A DNA stretch of 13,611 nt. Source: Planctomycetaceae bacterium. GTDB lineage: Bacteria > Planctomycetota > Phycisphaerae > SM23-33. Below, in pieces: positions 1-6,348 of the stretch. Within the stretch, counting starts at the first letter, position 1. Each line of letters opens with the position of its first letter. Below the pieces are notes generated by a model. That model was given only the letters and a program-made list of their open reading frames with translations, was not told the origin of the DNA and did no database searches. A program made the translations under genes and the position numbers. The stretch is taken from the NCBI GenBank assembly GCA_021371965.1, contig JAJFVE010000143.1, positions 1-13,611 of the forward strand, given 5' to 3'.

Positions 1-155
1 AAGCCGCAATTCGAGCAGCGGACCTCTTTGACGAACCCATCGGAAACCTGTTTGGTTCTTTCTAGGATTCTGCCGTAGCAGTTGCGGCACAGGTGATCGG
101 TGATTTCCCATCCTGCCACCTGACGGATGCGGGGCTGCTTCGGAGCCTTGTTCAT
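1..155 (-). CDS. Com-like small zinc-ribbon protein (3' end cut by window edge)
   Basis: Fifty-one codons are visible before the window ends. The ATG at 155-153 overlaps the TGA of the metallopeptidase gene in an ATGA, so it is the next gene of the leftward operon. The peptide begins MNKAPKQPRIRQ and carries two CxxC knuckles, CRNC near residue 23 and CSNC near residue 47, separated by about 20 residues including GRILER and VKEVR. This layout (CxxC, short hydrophobic strand, CxxC) resembles Com of phage Mu, a zinc-binding translational activator of the mom DNA-modification gene. The resemblance is in pattern and size only, and any small phage zinc ribbon would fit. If it is Com, a Mom-like acyltransferase gene would be expected just beyond position 1. 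Confidence 0.6.
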   Translation of the reverse strand, partial: MNKAPKQPRIRQVAGWEITDHLCRNCYGRILERTKQVSDGFVKEVRCSNCG

Positions 156-685
156 TCCCGTGTTCCTTCCTTCAAGGCCTGCGCGAATTGCTGCAGGTCC
201 GCATTCCATGCCCCGTACCGCCGTGCAACCGCGGAGAACTCTTCAACGTCGTGCCCGACGATCCGATACACCGGGCGTCCGGTGTCCTCGTTGTATTTCG
301 GATCGCCGTCCTTGTCCTCGGCGTGCGCGATGTGGCTCAGCTCGTGATAGACCAGGATTTCCCGCTCAAGCGGCGTGGCCTGAGCCCAATAGACCGCGTC
401 GAGCAGGATGATGAAATCCGGGTCCGACCCGTGCATGGTCTTCAGCAGCCAGAAGAACAGGCCGTTCAGCTTCCCCTGCACCTTGGGCTCATGCACCATG
501 CCCAACACCTGCCGGCCCTTCTCGGACAGGCCGGCGACGCTCTCGATCCAGCAGATGTCCACTTCCCCTTCCGCCAGGTGGGAGAACTCGGGGCAGTCCT
601 TGAGAAGGCGAGCGCAGTAAGCCCGCGGGTCCAGCCCCTCGGCCCGTGACGGCAGCCGAATGTCTTCGATCAGTTCTTCTTCCAT
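152..685 (-). CDS. Putative phage metallopeptidase (HExxH)
   Basis: The 177-residue protein carries a zinc-metallopeptidase signature, HELSH at residues 114-118, in a hydrophobic helix (ILVYHELSHIAH). A likely third ligand follows at His145 in GHDVEEF. This is the arrangement of the putative phage metallopeptidase family found in many siphophage and prophage early or middle operons, whose substrate is unknown. The N-terminal half (residues 40-100) contains WIES and a FIILLDAVYW strand, as is usual for the family. No signal peptide or membrane segment is seen, so it should be cytoplasmic. The ATG at 685 lies 4 nt after the stop of the upstream gene, and its own TGA overlaps the next gene by 4 bp. 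Family assignment is fairly secure; biological role is unknown. Confidence 0.82.
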   Translation of the reverse strand: MEEELIEDIRLPSRAEGLDPRAYCARLLKDCPEFSHLAEGEVDICWIESVAGLSEKGRQVLGMVHEPKVQGKLNGLFFWLLKTMHGSDPDFIILLDAVYWAQATPLEREILVYHELSHIAHAEDKDGDPKYNEDTGRPVYRIVGHDVEEFSAVARRYGAWNADLQQFAQALKEGTRE

Positions 686-689
686 CCCG

Positions 690-1214
690 TCACCAGAGCC
701 TCAGCTGAACCACAGCGCCGACGACGGGCGCCTTCGGGTGGAAGCCGAAACGAACCTCCCCGCTTGTCTTGCGCAGCACCTGCAGGGCGGCCTCGGCTTC
801 GTCGACCGCATACGGCACCTGGACGGAATGCAGCCGGCCATTCACCACAGCCGCCACCACCACCGGCCGCACCTTCGGGAGGTTCTTCGGCTCCTTGCCG
901 CGCCCATCCCGGCCCTTCAACACCTCGAGCTCCCGGTTGTAGCAGGACACGCACACCCGGCCGCCGATCATCCGGGCCGATGGCCGGTCGCACCGCGGGC
1001 ACCGCTTGCGCATGTAGTAGGGATTCACCACGGCCAGGCTGTCGCAGCCGGCATTCTTCGCCCCGATCGGGCAGCGGGTGCAGTAATGGAATTTCATCCG
1101 CTTGTCCGGATCGCTGCCGTTGCCGTCCTTCCACGACTTGGCGCACGCCTCGGGCATCAGCCACAGCTTGCCCGGTATCCTTGGGCACTCGAACGTCACC
1201 GGCACGCCATCCAT
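690..1214 (-). CDS. Phage protein with clustered CxxC zinc-binding motifs
   Basis: A 174-residue protein of no known function. Cysteines are concentrated in the first half: Cys10, Cys24, CTRC at 45-48 with Cys57, and then a zinc-ribbon-like pair, CPRC at 72-75 and CVSC at 88-91. The second half has no cysteines and looks like a beta-rich domain (PVVVAAVVNGRLHSVQVPYAV). I chose the ATG at 1214 because the minus strand carries GCGAGG six bases upstream; an in-frame TTG at 1220 would add two residues but sits directly against that Shine-Dalgarno. Two nucleotides separate this start from the stop of the preceding gene. A nucleic-acid-binding role is plausible from the zinc knuckles, but that is inference. 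Confidence 0.78.
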   Translation of the reverse strand: MDGVPVTFECPRIPGKLWLMPEACAKSWKDGNGSDPDKRMKFHYCTRCPIGAKNAGCDSLAVVNPYYMRKRCPRCDRPSARMIGGRVCVSCYNRELEVLKGRDGRGKEPKNLPKVRPVVVAAVVNGRLHSVQVPYAVDEAEAALQVLRKTSGEVRFGFHPKAPVVGAVVQLRLW

Positions 1215-1216
1215 GA

Positions 1217-1474
1217 TCAACCTCGCTTCTTCGAGAAGAGATCCAGGCTGCAGCGGGCATTCTTCTCGCCTGACGGCCCGCGATCATAGTGCGTGATATG
1301 CCAGCCACGGCAGATCTCGCAGTGGTAGTGGTAGATCTTCGAGCCCTCATAGATGCCTTCCTGCTGCATCCCCATGGCGATCGCCGTAGGCTGATCGCTG
1401 TACCGGTTCTTGCTTGTGCAGCTGGTGACGATCTTCTCGCGAGGCCGGCCGTGGTCTTTGTGCGGGGCCGTCAT
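1217..1474 (-). CDS. Small zinc-knuckle phage protein
   Basis: An 85-residue basic protein with a compact CxxC-x3-H-x2-H motif at residues 52-62 (HCEICRGWHITH), a pattern often seen in small phage proteins and likely to hold one zinc ion. The N-terminal half is charged (PHKDHGRPREK) and the C-terminus ends FSKKRG. No enzymatic motif is present. It starts 3 nt after the stop of the DUF1367 gene and ends 2 nt before the next gene, so it belongs to the leftward operon. The function is unknown; RNA or DNA binding is the obvious guess from charge and zinc site. Confidence 0.75.
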   Translation of the reverse strand: MTAPHKDHGRPREKIVTSCTSKNRYSDQPTAIAMGMQQEGIYEGSKIYHYHCEICRGWHITHYDRGPSGEKNARCSLDLFSKKRG

Positions 1475-1477
1475 CGC

Positions 1478-1936
1478 TCAGTACCTCGCCACCATTTCGA
1501 CGGCCTGATCCAGATCCATGCGCGTCATCTGCGGCACGATCCACCGGAGCACGCCGCGGATGGCGTTCTCGTAGAACTCATCGAAGACGGCCTGATCCAT
1601 CTTCTCGAAGCTGATCGACTTGGGGCGCGGCACGAGCTCACCGGTCTGCGGGTGGGGAATCCAATCCACGTGGCCGGCGGCCAGCTTGATCGCGTCAAGG
1701 GCCATCTCCTCGTTCTCATAGACCTCGGAGTTCTCGACCACGGCACGCACCAGGCTGAACAGCTTGCGGTGATGCTTCACGTTGCGCGGCTGCTTGAAGC
1801 TCAGGATCATGCTGTCGCCAGGGCGCAGCGTCCGCATCTTGGTACGCATCTTCTCGAGGCGCTGCTGATCGGCCGCCGTCCAGCCGACAATGTGGCCGTC
1901 AGGGGTCTTCGTCACGCCGATCTGAATCCCGCTCAC
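1478..1936 (-). CDS. DUF1367 family phage protein
   Basis: The 152-residue protein matches DUF1367, a family found almost only in lambdoid-type phage early operons near replication and recombination genes. Diagnostic segments are RNVKHHRKLFSLVRAV near residues 51-66, the acidic stretch NEEMALDAIKLAAGHVDW after it, and PKSISFEKMDQAVFDEFYENAIRGVL in the C-terminal half. The molecular function is not established. The ATG at 1936 overlaps the TGA of the upstream HTH gene by 4 bp (ATGA). Family assignment is from recognised sequence pattern, not a search. Confidence 0.85.
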   Translation of the reverse strand: MSGIQIGVTKTPDGHIVGWTAADQQRLEKMRTKMRTLRPGDSMILSFKQPRNVKHHRKLFSLVRAVVENSEVYENEEMALDAIKLAAGHVDWIPHPQTGELVPRPKSISFEKMDQAVFDEFYENAIRGVLRWIVPQMTRMDLDQAVEMVARY

Positions 1937-2142
1937 GCCGACGCCCTCGTCCGGTAGGTGCAGATGTCGCGGACGGTGCTTTCGCCGCAGCCGAACTCCT
2001 TGGCCAGGGCCGCATACCCGAAACCGCGCTTGTTCGGTTTGTGCTTGGAGCGGATGGCCCGGACCTGTTCGTCGGTCAAGGCCGCGTGCTGATGGTCTTC
2101 GCCCACACGATGCCCGGTGTGATTGCGACGTATCGTTTTCAT
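1933..2142 (-). CDS. Small helix-turn-helix protein
   Basis: A 69-residue protein with a basic N-terminus (MKTIRRNHTGHRVGED) followed by a homeodomain-like HTH: LTDEQVRAIRSKH, then YAALAKEFGCGESTVRDICTYR at about residues 43-64. This pattern is common in short phage proteins, and the same HTH is often attached to HNH homing endonucleases. The ATG at 2142 is preferred over one at 2148 for two reasons: it forms an ATGA overlap with the stop of the upstream zinc-ribbon gene, and AGGAG lies 8 nt ahead of it but only 2 nt ahead of the other. It probably binds DNA; the target is unknown. Confidence 0.8.
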   Translation of the reverse strand: MKTIRRNHTGHRVGEDHQHAALTDEQVRAIRSKHKPNKRGFGYAALAKEFGCGESTVRDICTYRTRASA

Positions 2143-2774
2143 GGACATAGCTCCTCAGCAGCCTTCCTAACCCTGCCCCCTGCTGTCTTCAAAAACCACA
2201 GCTTTGAACATCCGCATGAAGACGTGTTTCCGCCACGCAGATCTTTTCCTCTGGCTTCGACCATCCCGCCGCATTTGCATACACATTGCCACCTGGAACC
2301 CTGCGAAGTAGATTCCAACTGGTTTACTACCGTCAGAAGACCATAAACATCTCCGACCTTCACGCTTGTTTTAGGACCATCATGAATCATGGTTTTGCCG
2401 CGCATGCAGCCGCACGACTTTGTGTGACCGTGGCGAAGCGCTGTGCCGCGCGCCACATGAACTTTTCCGCAATCGCACTGGCAGGCCCAATACGCGCTGC
2501 CTTTCGATTCGACCTTGTTCAACACAACGAGAAATCCAAATCGCTTACCCACCATCCCTTCGCCACCAGCCAAGGTGAGACCGATGTCTTCTTTGAGGCA
2601 CCCGCAAGACCTGATAGAACCCTGACGAAGACCTGATCCAGATGCGATGTGCTCTGCGCCGCAGTCGCACTTGCAGCGCCAGTACCATGATTTTTTCGGC
2701 CCCGCACGATGTGACTTTTCAATCACCACCAGACGACCGTAACGATCACCTGTCATTTCTTTGAAGCTGCTCAC
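2139..2774 (-). CDS. Triple zinc-ribbon repeat protein
   Basis: The 211-residue protein consists of three tandem copies of one domain, at about residues 8-60, 75-123 and 140-190. Each begins G-x-x-[YF]-G-x-L-x-V and carries CxCxC followed by CGC, with the first and fourth cysteines exactly 23 residues apart in all three (34/57, 98/121, 164/187). This domain is known from phage proteins, often as an add-on to HNH or AP2 homing nucleases; here no nuclease domain is attached. A GTG start at 2774 is chosen because it overlaps the upstream stop in a GTGA and has GGAG 8 nt before it; the ATG at 2756 has no Shine-Dalgarno. GC content is visibly lower (45-52% in the lines counted) than the flanking genes, suggesting separate acquisition. 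DNA binding is inferred. Confidence 0.8.
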   Translation of the reverse strand: MSSFKEMTGDRYGRLVVIEKSHRAGPKKSWYWRCKCDCGAEHIASGSGLRQGSIRSCGCLKEDIGLTLAGGEGMVGKRFGFLVVLNKVESKGSAYWACQCDCGKVHVARGTALRHGHTKSCGCMRGKTMIHDGPKTSVKVGDVYGLLTVVNQLESTSQGSRWQCVCKCGGMVEARGKDLRGGNTSSCGCSKLWFLKTAGGRVRKAAEELCP

Positions 2775-2986
2775 GGCTTGCTCTCCAGTCCCATCAAAAC
2801 CATCCGGGCCATGCCGCCCTTGTCCCGGGCTGCGGCGGGGCTCCACCAGTTGATGCGCGGACCGACGTTGCGCACCTCTCGCCGCCAGTTCGCCGGCTCG
2901 GCGTAGAACGCCAGGGCCTCGCGAAGAGCCGCGTTCTCGGCTTCGACGCGCTGGGCCGCGGCGACCAAGTCGGCAACCGCAGTCAC
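2771..2986 (-). CDS. Small hypothetical protein with N-terminal helix
   Basis: A 71-residue protein starting at a GTG (2986) that overlaps the stop of the Ref-like HNH gene by 4 bp (GTGA); its own stop overlaps the next GTG start in the same way. Residues 1-30 form a likely amphipathic helix or short coiled coil (VAAAQRVEAENAALREALAFY). After it comes a tryptophan-containing segment (NWRREV, RINWWSP), and the tail is MARMVLMGLESKP. I do not recognise the family. Small proteins with a Glu/Ala-rich heptad of this sort are frequent in phage early operons. The upstream GGGGG is a weak ribosome-binding site, so translational coupling probably drives expression. Confidence 0.65.
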   Translation of the reverse strand: MTAVADLVAAAQRVEAENAALREALAFYAEPANWRREVRNVGPRINWWSPAAARDKGGMARMVLMGLESKP

Positions 2987-3261
2987 GCCCGGCCCCCGTA
3001 CAGCTTCTCGATCGTGTCGGCCAGGCACTGCAGCTCGTTCTTTTTCATCACGTTCCACATGTGGCGCTGGCCATGGATGCCGTTCCCGGAACCTTGGTGG
3101 CAGTCTTTGCACAGCGGGATCGTCAGCGCGTTCGGCGCCTTCCGGCCCGGCGTGCGGCCCTCGAGGATGTGATGCGCGTCGGACGGTCCGGACTGCCCGC
3201 AAACGGCGCACGGCAGCTCCTTGACGCGGCCTATGTGCTCGCGCTCGAAACGCTCAGACAT
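2983..3261 (-). CDS. HNH nuclease, Ref-like (RecA-dependent nuclease family)
   Basis: The 92-residue protein has CAVC at residues 18-21, AHHI at 29-32, CKDCH at 51-55 and HGQRHMW at 63-69, a complete small HNH/zinc layout. The order (EREHIGRV, CxxC, AHHI, TIPLCxxCH, GIHGxRxxW, then a helix ending in TIEKLYG) resembles the P1 Ref family, nucleases that cut DNA where RecA filaments form D-loops. A general phage HNH endonuclease is the alternative. The ATG at 3261 is chosen: GGAGG lies 8 nt upstream, whereas ATGs at 3267 and 3276 lie too near or upstream of it. It overlaps the previous gene by 8 bp. Its presence beside recT and rdgC in the other arm fits a RecA-linked role. Confidence 0.78.
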   Translation of the reverse strand: MSERFEREHIGRVKELPCAVCGQSGPSDAHHILEGRTPGRKAPNALTIPLCKDCHQGSGNGIHGQRHMWNVMKKNELQCLADTIEKLYGGRA

Positions 3262-3451
3262 GACCATTACCTCCATTCAGAAGGCGACCCTTGCAGCGCG
3301 CGCACACCGCCGGCAGCAGGCCGGCACGCGCATCGCCCGACATCACCTCAACGTGTCCGCAGGCCGCATAGGCTGGCTGCGAGCCCTTGCCAGCCTGGCC
3401 GGCGACGAAGTGCTGCCGACCGTCCCGGAATTCCACCCAGCGCCCGTTCAT
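3254..3451 (-). CDS. Small zinc-finger protein
   Basis: A 65-residue protein with a likely zinc site formed by Cys31-x-His33 and Cys50-x2-Cys53 (AACGHVEV ... AVCARCKGRLL). The first 25 residues (MNGRWVEFRDGRQHFVAG) look like a short beta hairpin. The ATG at 3451 overlaps the stop of the DUF1064 gene (ATGA), and the 3' end overlaps the HNH gene by 8 bp. I do not recognise a named family. The tight overlaps on both sides and the zinc pattern are the reasons for accepting so short a gene. Confidence 0.7.
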   Translation of the reverse strand: MNGRWVEFRDGRQHFVAGQAGKGSQPAYAACGHVEVMSGDARAGLLPAVCARCKGRLLNGGNGHV

Positions 3452-3849
3452 CGCAGGCCCTCCTTGATGCTCCAGCCCTGGCCGTCTTTCTTGACGATCA
3501 AGAAGCGGAACGGGAACATCTCCTGAGCGACCTTGAACTTCACCGCCGCGTCGTCTTCCATGTGGCCCTTGACCTCGTGAATCTCGATTTCGCCGGTCGG
3601 CAGCGTCACCATGAAATCGGTGTCGTAGAACGTGGCCTTTGCCAAGCGCAGCTTGAGCGCGTGGAATTTCCAGTCCGCTACCTCGCCAGCCGCCCTGCGC
3701 AGCTCGAGCACCCTGGAGTAAGCCTCCTCGGTCGCGTTCATGCCGTCCTGAGACTGCTGCCGGCGAGCGTGGGCGCGGGCCGTCGCGCGAGCGGGCTGGG
3801 CCGCGGCTGGCCGGCGGGCCTTCAAGGCCTCGAATGCCTCGGCTGTCAT
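3448..3849 (-). CDS. DUF1064 family, predicted PD-(D/E)XK endonuclease
   Basis: A 133-residue protein. After a low-complexity Ala/Arg-rich tail (residues 1-36), the globular part shows NATEEAYSRVLE (Glu41/Glu42), YDTDFMV with Asp78, and EIHEVKGH with Glu92-x-Lys94, then AAVKFKVAQEMFPFRFLIV. An acidic residue followed by E-x-K is the catalytic pattern of PD-(D/E)XK nucleases, and DUF1064 phage proteins are predicted to adopt that fold. The position after dnaB, where lambdoid phages often carry a Holliday-junction resolvase, suggests a structure-specific nuclease, which is inference. The frame is open further upstream, but the ATG at 3849 has AAGG 8 nt ahead and lies 10 nt past the dnaB stop; the earlier ATG would overlap dnaB heavily. 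Confidence 0.78.
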   Translation of the reverse strand: MTAEAFEALKARRPAAAQPARATARAHARRQQSQDGMNATEEAYSRVLELRRAAGEVADWKFHALKLRLAKATFYDTDFMVTLPTGEIEIHEVKGHMEDDAAVKFKVAQEMFPFRFLIVKKDGQGWSIKEGLR

Positions 3850-3859
3850 GCGCAGGCCC

Positions 3860-5260
3860 TTAGTCACCGTCGCCACCGTACCGCTTGCCGCCGCCAGAAC
3901 GGCTGCTGGATGCCTGTGGCTGCCAGCCATGCTCGGCATTCTCGAAACGGGTGTATTCGCCGGTGTAGGCCAGCCCCACGTGACCTCCGGCGCGGCCGGC
4001 GCGGCACTTCCCGATGATCACCTCGGCCATCCCAGCATCAGGGCTGTCCGGGTTATAGACCTCGTCTCGGTAGATGAAGAAGATCGCATCCGCGTCCTGC
4101 TCAATGGCGCCGGAGTCGCGCAAATCCGACATCTGCGGGCGCTTGTTCGGCCGGCGCTCGAGCTCGCGGTTGAGCTGGGAGAGGGCGATCACCGGAATGT
4201 CGAGTTCCTTCGCCAGCGACTTCAAGCCGCGGCTGATCTTCTCGATTTCGGCGTTGCGGTTCTCGCTCGCCCCGGCCTTGCCGTCACCGATCATCAGCTG
4301 CAGGTAGTCGACAACCAGCAGGTCGAGGCCGCCGGCCATGCGCTTCACTTGCCGGGACTTGTTGCGCACGTCCAGCAGACGGAGCGACGGCTGCTCATCT
4401 AAGTAAAGCGGCGCCGTGTGCAGCTTGCCGGCGGCGAACGACAAGCGCTCCCAATCGTCTTCGTTCATCTCGTTGCGCGCAAATCGCCCGAGATCCACAC
4501 GGCCGATCACGCCAACCGCGCGGCTCGCCAACTGCTCGTTCGGCATCTCCTGGCTGCAGAACAGGGTCGGCCTCTCAAGCTCGCAGGCCACATGCCCAGC
4601 AATCTGCAGCGCCATCGCCGATTTGCCCATGCCAGGGCGTGCCGCAACGATGATCAGATCGCCGCCGCGCATGCCGCCGTTCATCCGAGCGTCCAGATCG
4701 GCAAACCCGGTCGACGTAACGGGCTTTGCCATCCCGCCGCCTTCCATGCGCTGGATCACCGCCGCCAGGACAGCCGAGGCCAGCACCGGTTCATGCTGCT
4801 TAGCCTTGGCATCCGACAGCGCCAGTACCTTGGACTGGGCGAAGTCGATCTTCTCCTCAACGCTCGCGCCAGGCTCCATCGCCACGTCAGAGATTTCCGC
4901 CGTGGCGGCCAGCAGGCGGCGCAGCATGGCCCGATCGCGAATGATTTCGGCGTAGCGGACGGCGTTCGCCGCGGACAACGTAGCGTTGGCGATCTCGCCC
5001 AGGTAGCCAAGGCCGCCGATTTGCTCGAGGTCACCCGCATGCTCGGCCGCGTCCATCACGGTCAGCACATCCACCGCCTTGCCGGCGCCCGCCAACGCCG
5101 AGATGTGCCGGAAGATTCGGCGATGAGCGTCGCCGTAAAAGTCGTCTTCGGACAACCGGTCGGCCAGGCGGTCGAAGCTGTCGGGATCAATCAGCAGGCC
5201 GCCCAGCAGGGACTGCTCGGCTTCTATCGAGAACGTGTCGATTTGCTGCAGGCTGCTCAT
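3860..5260 (-). CDS. dnaB: Replicative DNA helicase, DnaB family
   Basis: A full-length 466-residue DnaB. The N-terminal domain (residues 1-105) opens with the family signature EAEQSLLGGLL, and a linker leads to the RecA-like ATPase domain from about 180. Walker A is RPGMGKS at 208-214, Walker B LLVVDY at 314-319 with Asp318, and the conserved LRDSGAIEQDAD at 380-391. The arginine-finger segment, VIIGKCRAGRAG near 415-425, has Lys418 and Arg420. The usual SLEM is SQEM at 236-239. The C-terminal 20 residues are Ser/Gly-rich. It would unwind phage DNA at the fork 5' to 3'. The ATG at 5260 overlaps the stop of the DUF1376 gene by 4 bp, so loader and helicase are co-translated. Confidence 0.97.
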   Translation of the reverse strand: MSSLQQIDTFSIEAEQSLLGGLLIDPDSFDRLADRLSEDDFYGDAHRRIFRHISALAGAGKAVDVLTVMDAAEHAGDLEQIGGLGYLGEIANATLSAANAVRYAEIIRDRAMLRRLLAATAEISDVAMEPGASVEEKIDFAQSKVLALSDAKAKQHEPVLASAVLAAVIQRMEGGGMAKPVTSTGFADLDARMNGGMRGGDLIIVAARPGMGKSAMALQIAGHVACELERPTLFCSQEMPNEQLASRAVGVIGRVDLGRFARNEMNEDDWERLSFAAGKLHTAPLYLDEQPSLRLLDVRNKSRQVKRMAGGLDLLVVDYLQLMIGDGKAGASENRNAEIEKISRGLKSLAKELDIPVIALSQLNRELERRPNKRPQMSDLRDSGAIEQDADAIFFIYRDEVYNPDSPDAGMAEVIIGKCRAGRAGGHVGLAYTGEYTRFENAEHGWQPQASSSRSGGGKRYGGDGD

Positions 5261-6021
5261 GCGGCCCTCCGGTGCTCGAGATCGGCTTGAATGCCTTGGT
5301 TCGACAGGACATATCGCCCATCAGGATCGACGCGCCAGAGGTGGAACCAGTCCGCCTTGATGCAGTTGAGGAAGGCCGCGCGCCAATCCCGATAGGTCTT
5401 CCGCTTGCCCTTCTCGCCGTTCGTGTAGCGGTCCTTGAAAACCTGGAAGGCCAGCATGACGAAATCCTCGGGCAGGCTCACCTTCTTGGCGTACTCCCAG
5501 ACCGGCGCGTAATCGCTGATGAACTTTTCGCCTTTGGCTCGGACCTCTTCGCACCACTTGGCGAACGTGGTCGCCGCCCGCCCGCCCGGGGCCTTCTTCG
5601 GCTTCGCGGGCTCAACAAGGTAGGGGGCAGAGGCCGCCGGGGCAGCCAGCCCCATGTCGGGCATTTCAGGCCCAGGATCAGGGCTTTGATGCGGCTTGGC
5701 AGCCGGCCGACCGCCCTTCTTGCCGTTCTCCCGGGAAGCCTCTGCGCGAGCCGCAAGCCGCCCGATTTCCTTTTCCGCGCGGGCCTGCTTCCAGCCGTCG
5801 TCGGTCAGGGTGAAAAACTCGCGGAGCACCGATTCAACGGCAGCGCATTCTTCCGGGGTATGGGCCCGGCACAGCCGGCACGCCGATTCGATGTCGGCCG
5901 GGATAGGCCGCTCTTTGGCGTAGTAGATGTCAAGAAGCCGGTTGTAGACGCCCTCTTCCAGGAGGGTGAGGTGCGCGCAGGAGGGGATAAACGCCGTCAG
6001 GTCTTTGCGGTACTGCTTCAT
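5257..6021 (-). CDS. DUF1376 (YdaU-like) phage replication protein
   Basis: The 254-residue protein starts with a typical DUF1376 domain: a KDLTAFIP strand, LTLLEEGVYNRLLDIYYAKERPIPADI at about 19-45, the cysteine-containing CRLCRA, and a terminal helix ending in SRENGKKGGRP near 95-105. A Pro/Ala linker follows, then a second domain (residues 150-245) with TFAKWCEEVR, DRYTNGEKGKRKTYRDWRAAF and WFHLWRVD, resembling the DNA-binding end of DnaT/YdaU-type proteins. Such proteins occur immediately before a dnaB or dnaC gene and are thought to organise the phage primosome. The placement directly ahead of dnaB, with ATGA overlaps on both sides, supports an initiator or helicase-loading role. Confidence 0.88.
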   Translation of the reverse strand: MKQYRKDLTAFIPSCAHLTLLEEGVYNRLLDIYYAKERPIPADIESACRLCRAHTPEECAAVESVLREFFTLTDDGWKQARAEKEIGRLAARAEASRENGKKGGRPAAKPHQSPDPGPEMPDMGLAAPAASAPYLVEPAKPKKAPGGRAATTFAKWCEEVRAKGEKFISDYAPVWEYAKKVSLPEDFVMLAFQVFKDRYTNGEKGKRKTYRDWRAAFLNCIKADWFHLWRVDPDGRYVLSNQGIQADLEHRRAA

Positions 6022-6233
6022 GCCGCCAACCCCCGGGCCTTCTCCATGCGCCGAATCTGCTCGGGCGAGCGCGCCAGGATTTCGGAACGCATCGCCAGCC
6101 AGATTGCAGCGCGATCAGGAGCAGCCGCTTTCTCCAGGCGCTTGCGGAGCCGGGCAATCTTGCGCTCCCGGGCAGCATCCGCCGCCTCGGGCGTTTGCGC
6201 ATTTGCGCATTTGCGCTTTTGATTCCGGTCCAT
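6018..6233 (-). CDS. Small basic helical protein upstream of the replication genes
   Basis: A 71-residue, strongly charged protein (MDRNQKRK at the start, then AARERKIARLRKRLEKAA at about residues 20-37 and AIWLAMRSEILARSPEQIRRMEKARG). It is predicted to be almost entirely helical. No family is recognised. Its stop overlaps the DUF1376 start in an ATGA. The start at 6233 lies at the 3' edge of a repeat, GCAAGGGACA, that supplies a close AAGGG Shine-Dalgarno and can pair with a complementary copy 50 nt upstream (see the leader feature). Codons 6-13 contain a tandem octamer. An alternative is that the peptide mainly couples translation into DUF1376-dnaB. Confidence 0.65.
   Translation of the reverse strand: MDRNQKRKCANAQTPEAADAARERKIARLRKRLEKAAAPDRAAIWLAMRSEILARSPEQIRRMEKARGLAA
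6194..6217. repeat. Tandem octamer TTTGCGCA, about three copies
   Basis: On the + strand TTTGCGCA stands at 6194-6201 and 6202-6209, followed by TTTGCGCT at 6210-6217. The array lies inside the start of the small basic gene. It could be an iteron-like site near the replication genes, or simply a replication-slippage repeat in coding DNA. Confidence 0.6.
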
Positions 6234-6348
6234 GTCCCTTGCAACCTCTCAGAGTCCCTTGCTTGCGTGTAGGTTCGACAGCGGGCGGCGTGGCAAGGGA
6301 CAGGAAGCACGCCTCGGGCTGGCCGGCCCGCCGCTGTCGAGTTGATCG
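6233..6348 (-). promoter_or_regulatory. Candidate structured RNA leader / RBS-masking element
   Basis: This 115-nt gap is the only sizeable one in the leftward operon. Read as RNA (minus strand) it contains, in order: arm P (TCGACAGCGG, 6340-6331), arm Q (TGTCCCTTGC, 6302-6293), P' (CCGCTGTCGA, 6284-6275), Q'1 (GCAAGGGAC, 6262-6254) and Q'2 (GCAAGGGACA, 6242-6233). P/P' pair over 10 bp. Q can pair with Q'1 (9 bp) or Q'2 (10 bp). Q'2 includes the Shine-Dalgarno and first base of the start codon of the following gene, so Q/Q'2 would close the ribosome site and Q/Q'1 would free it. P-Q-P'-Q' is interleaved, a pseudoknot topology. A DNA role, as initiator sites for an origin, is the alternative. 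The repeats are seen; the switching is inferred. Confidence 0.5.

Noticed and set aside
2771..3211. 146-codon reading of the small coiled gene with a long N-terminal extension
   Set aside because: The extension overlaps the HNH gene in another frame and is Arg-rich; the GTG at 2986 with a GTGA overlap fits the operon better.
3061..4017. Plus-strand open frame of 318 codons opposite the HNH and DUF1064 genes
   Set aside because: Opposes four overlapping minus-strand genes with recognisable motifs; its own translation is Arg/Ala/Pro-rich and featureless.
6194..6217. CRISPR array
   Set aside because: The octamers are directly adjacent with no spacers and lie inside a coding sequence.
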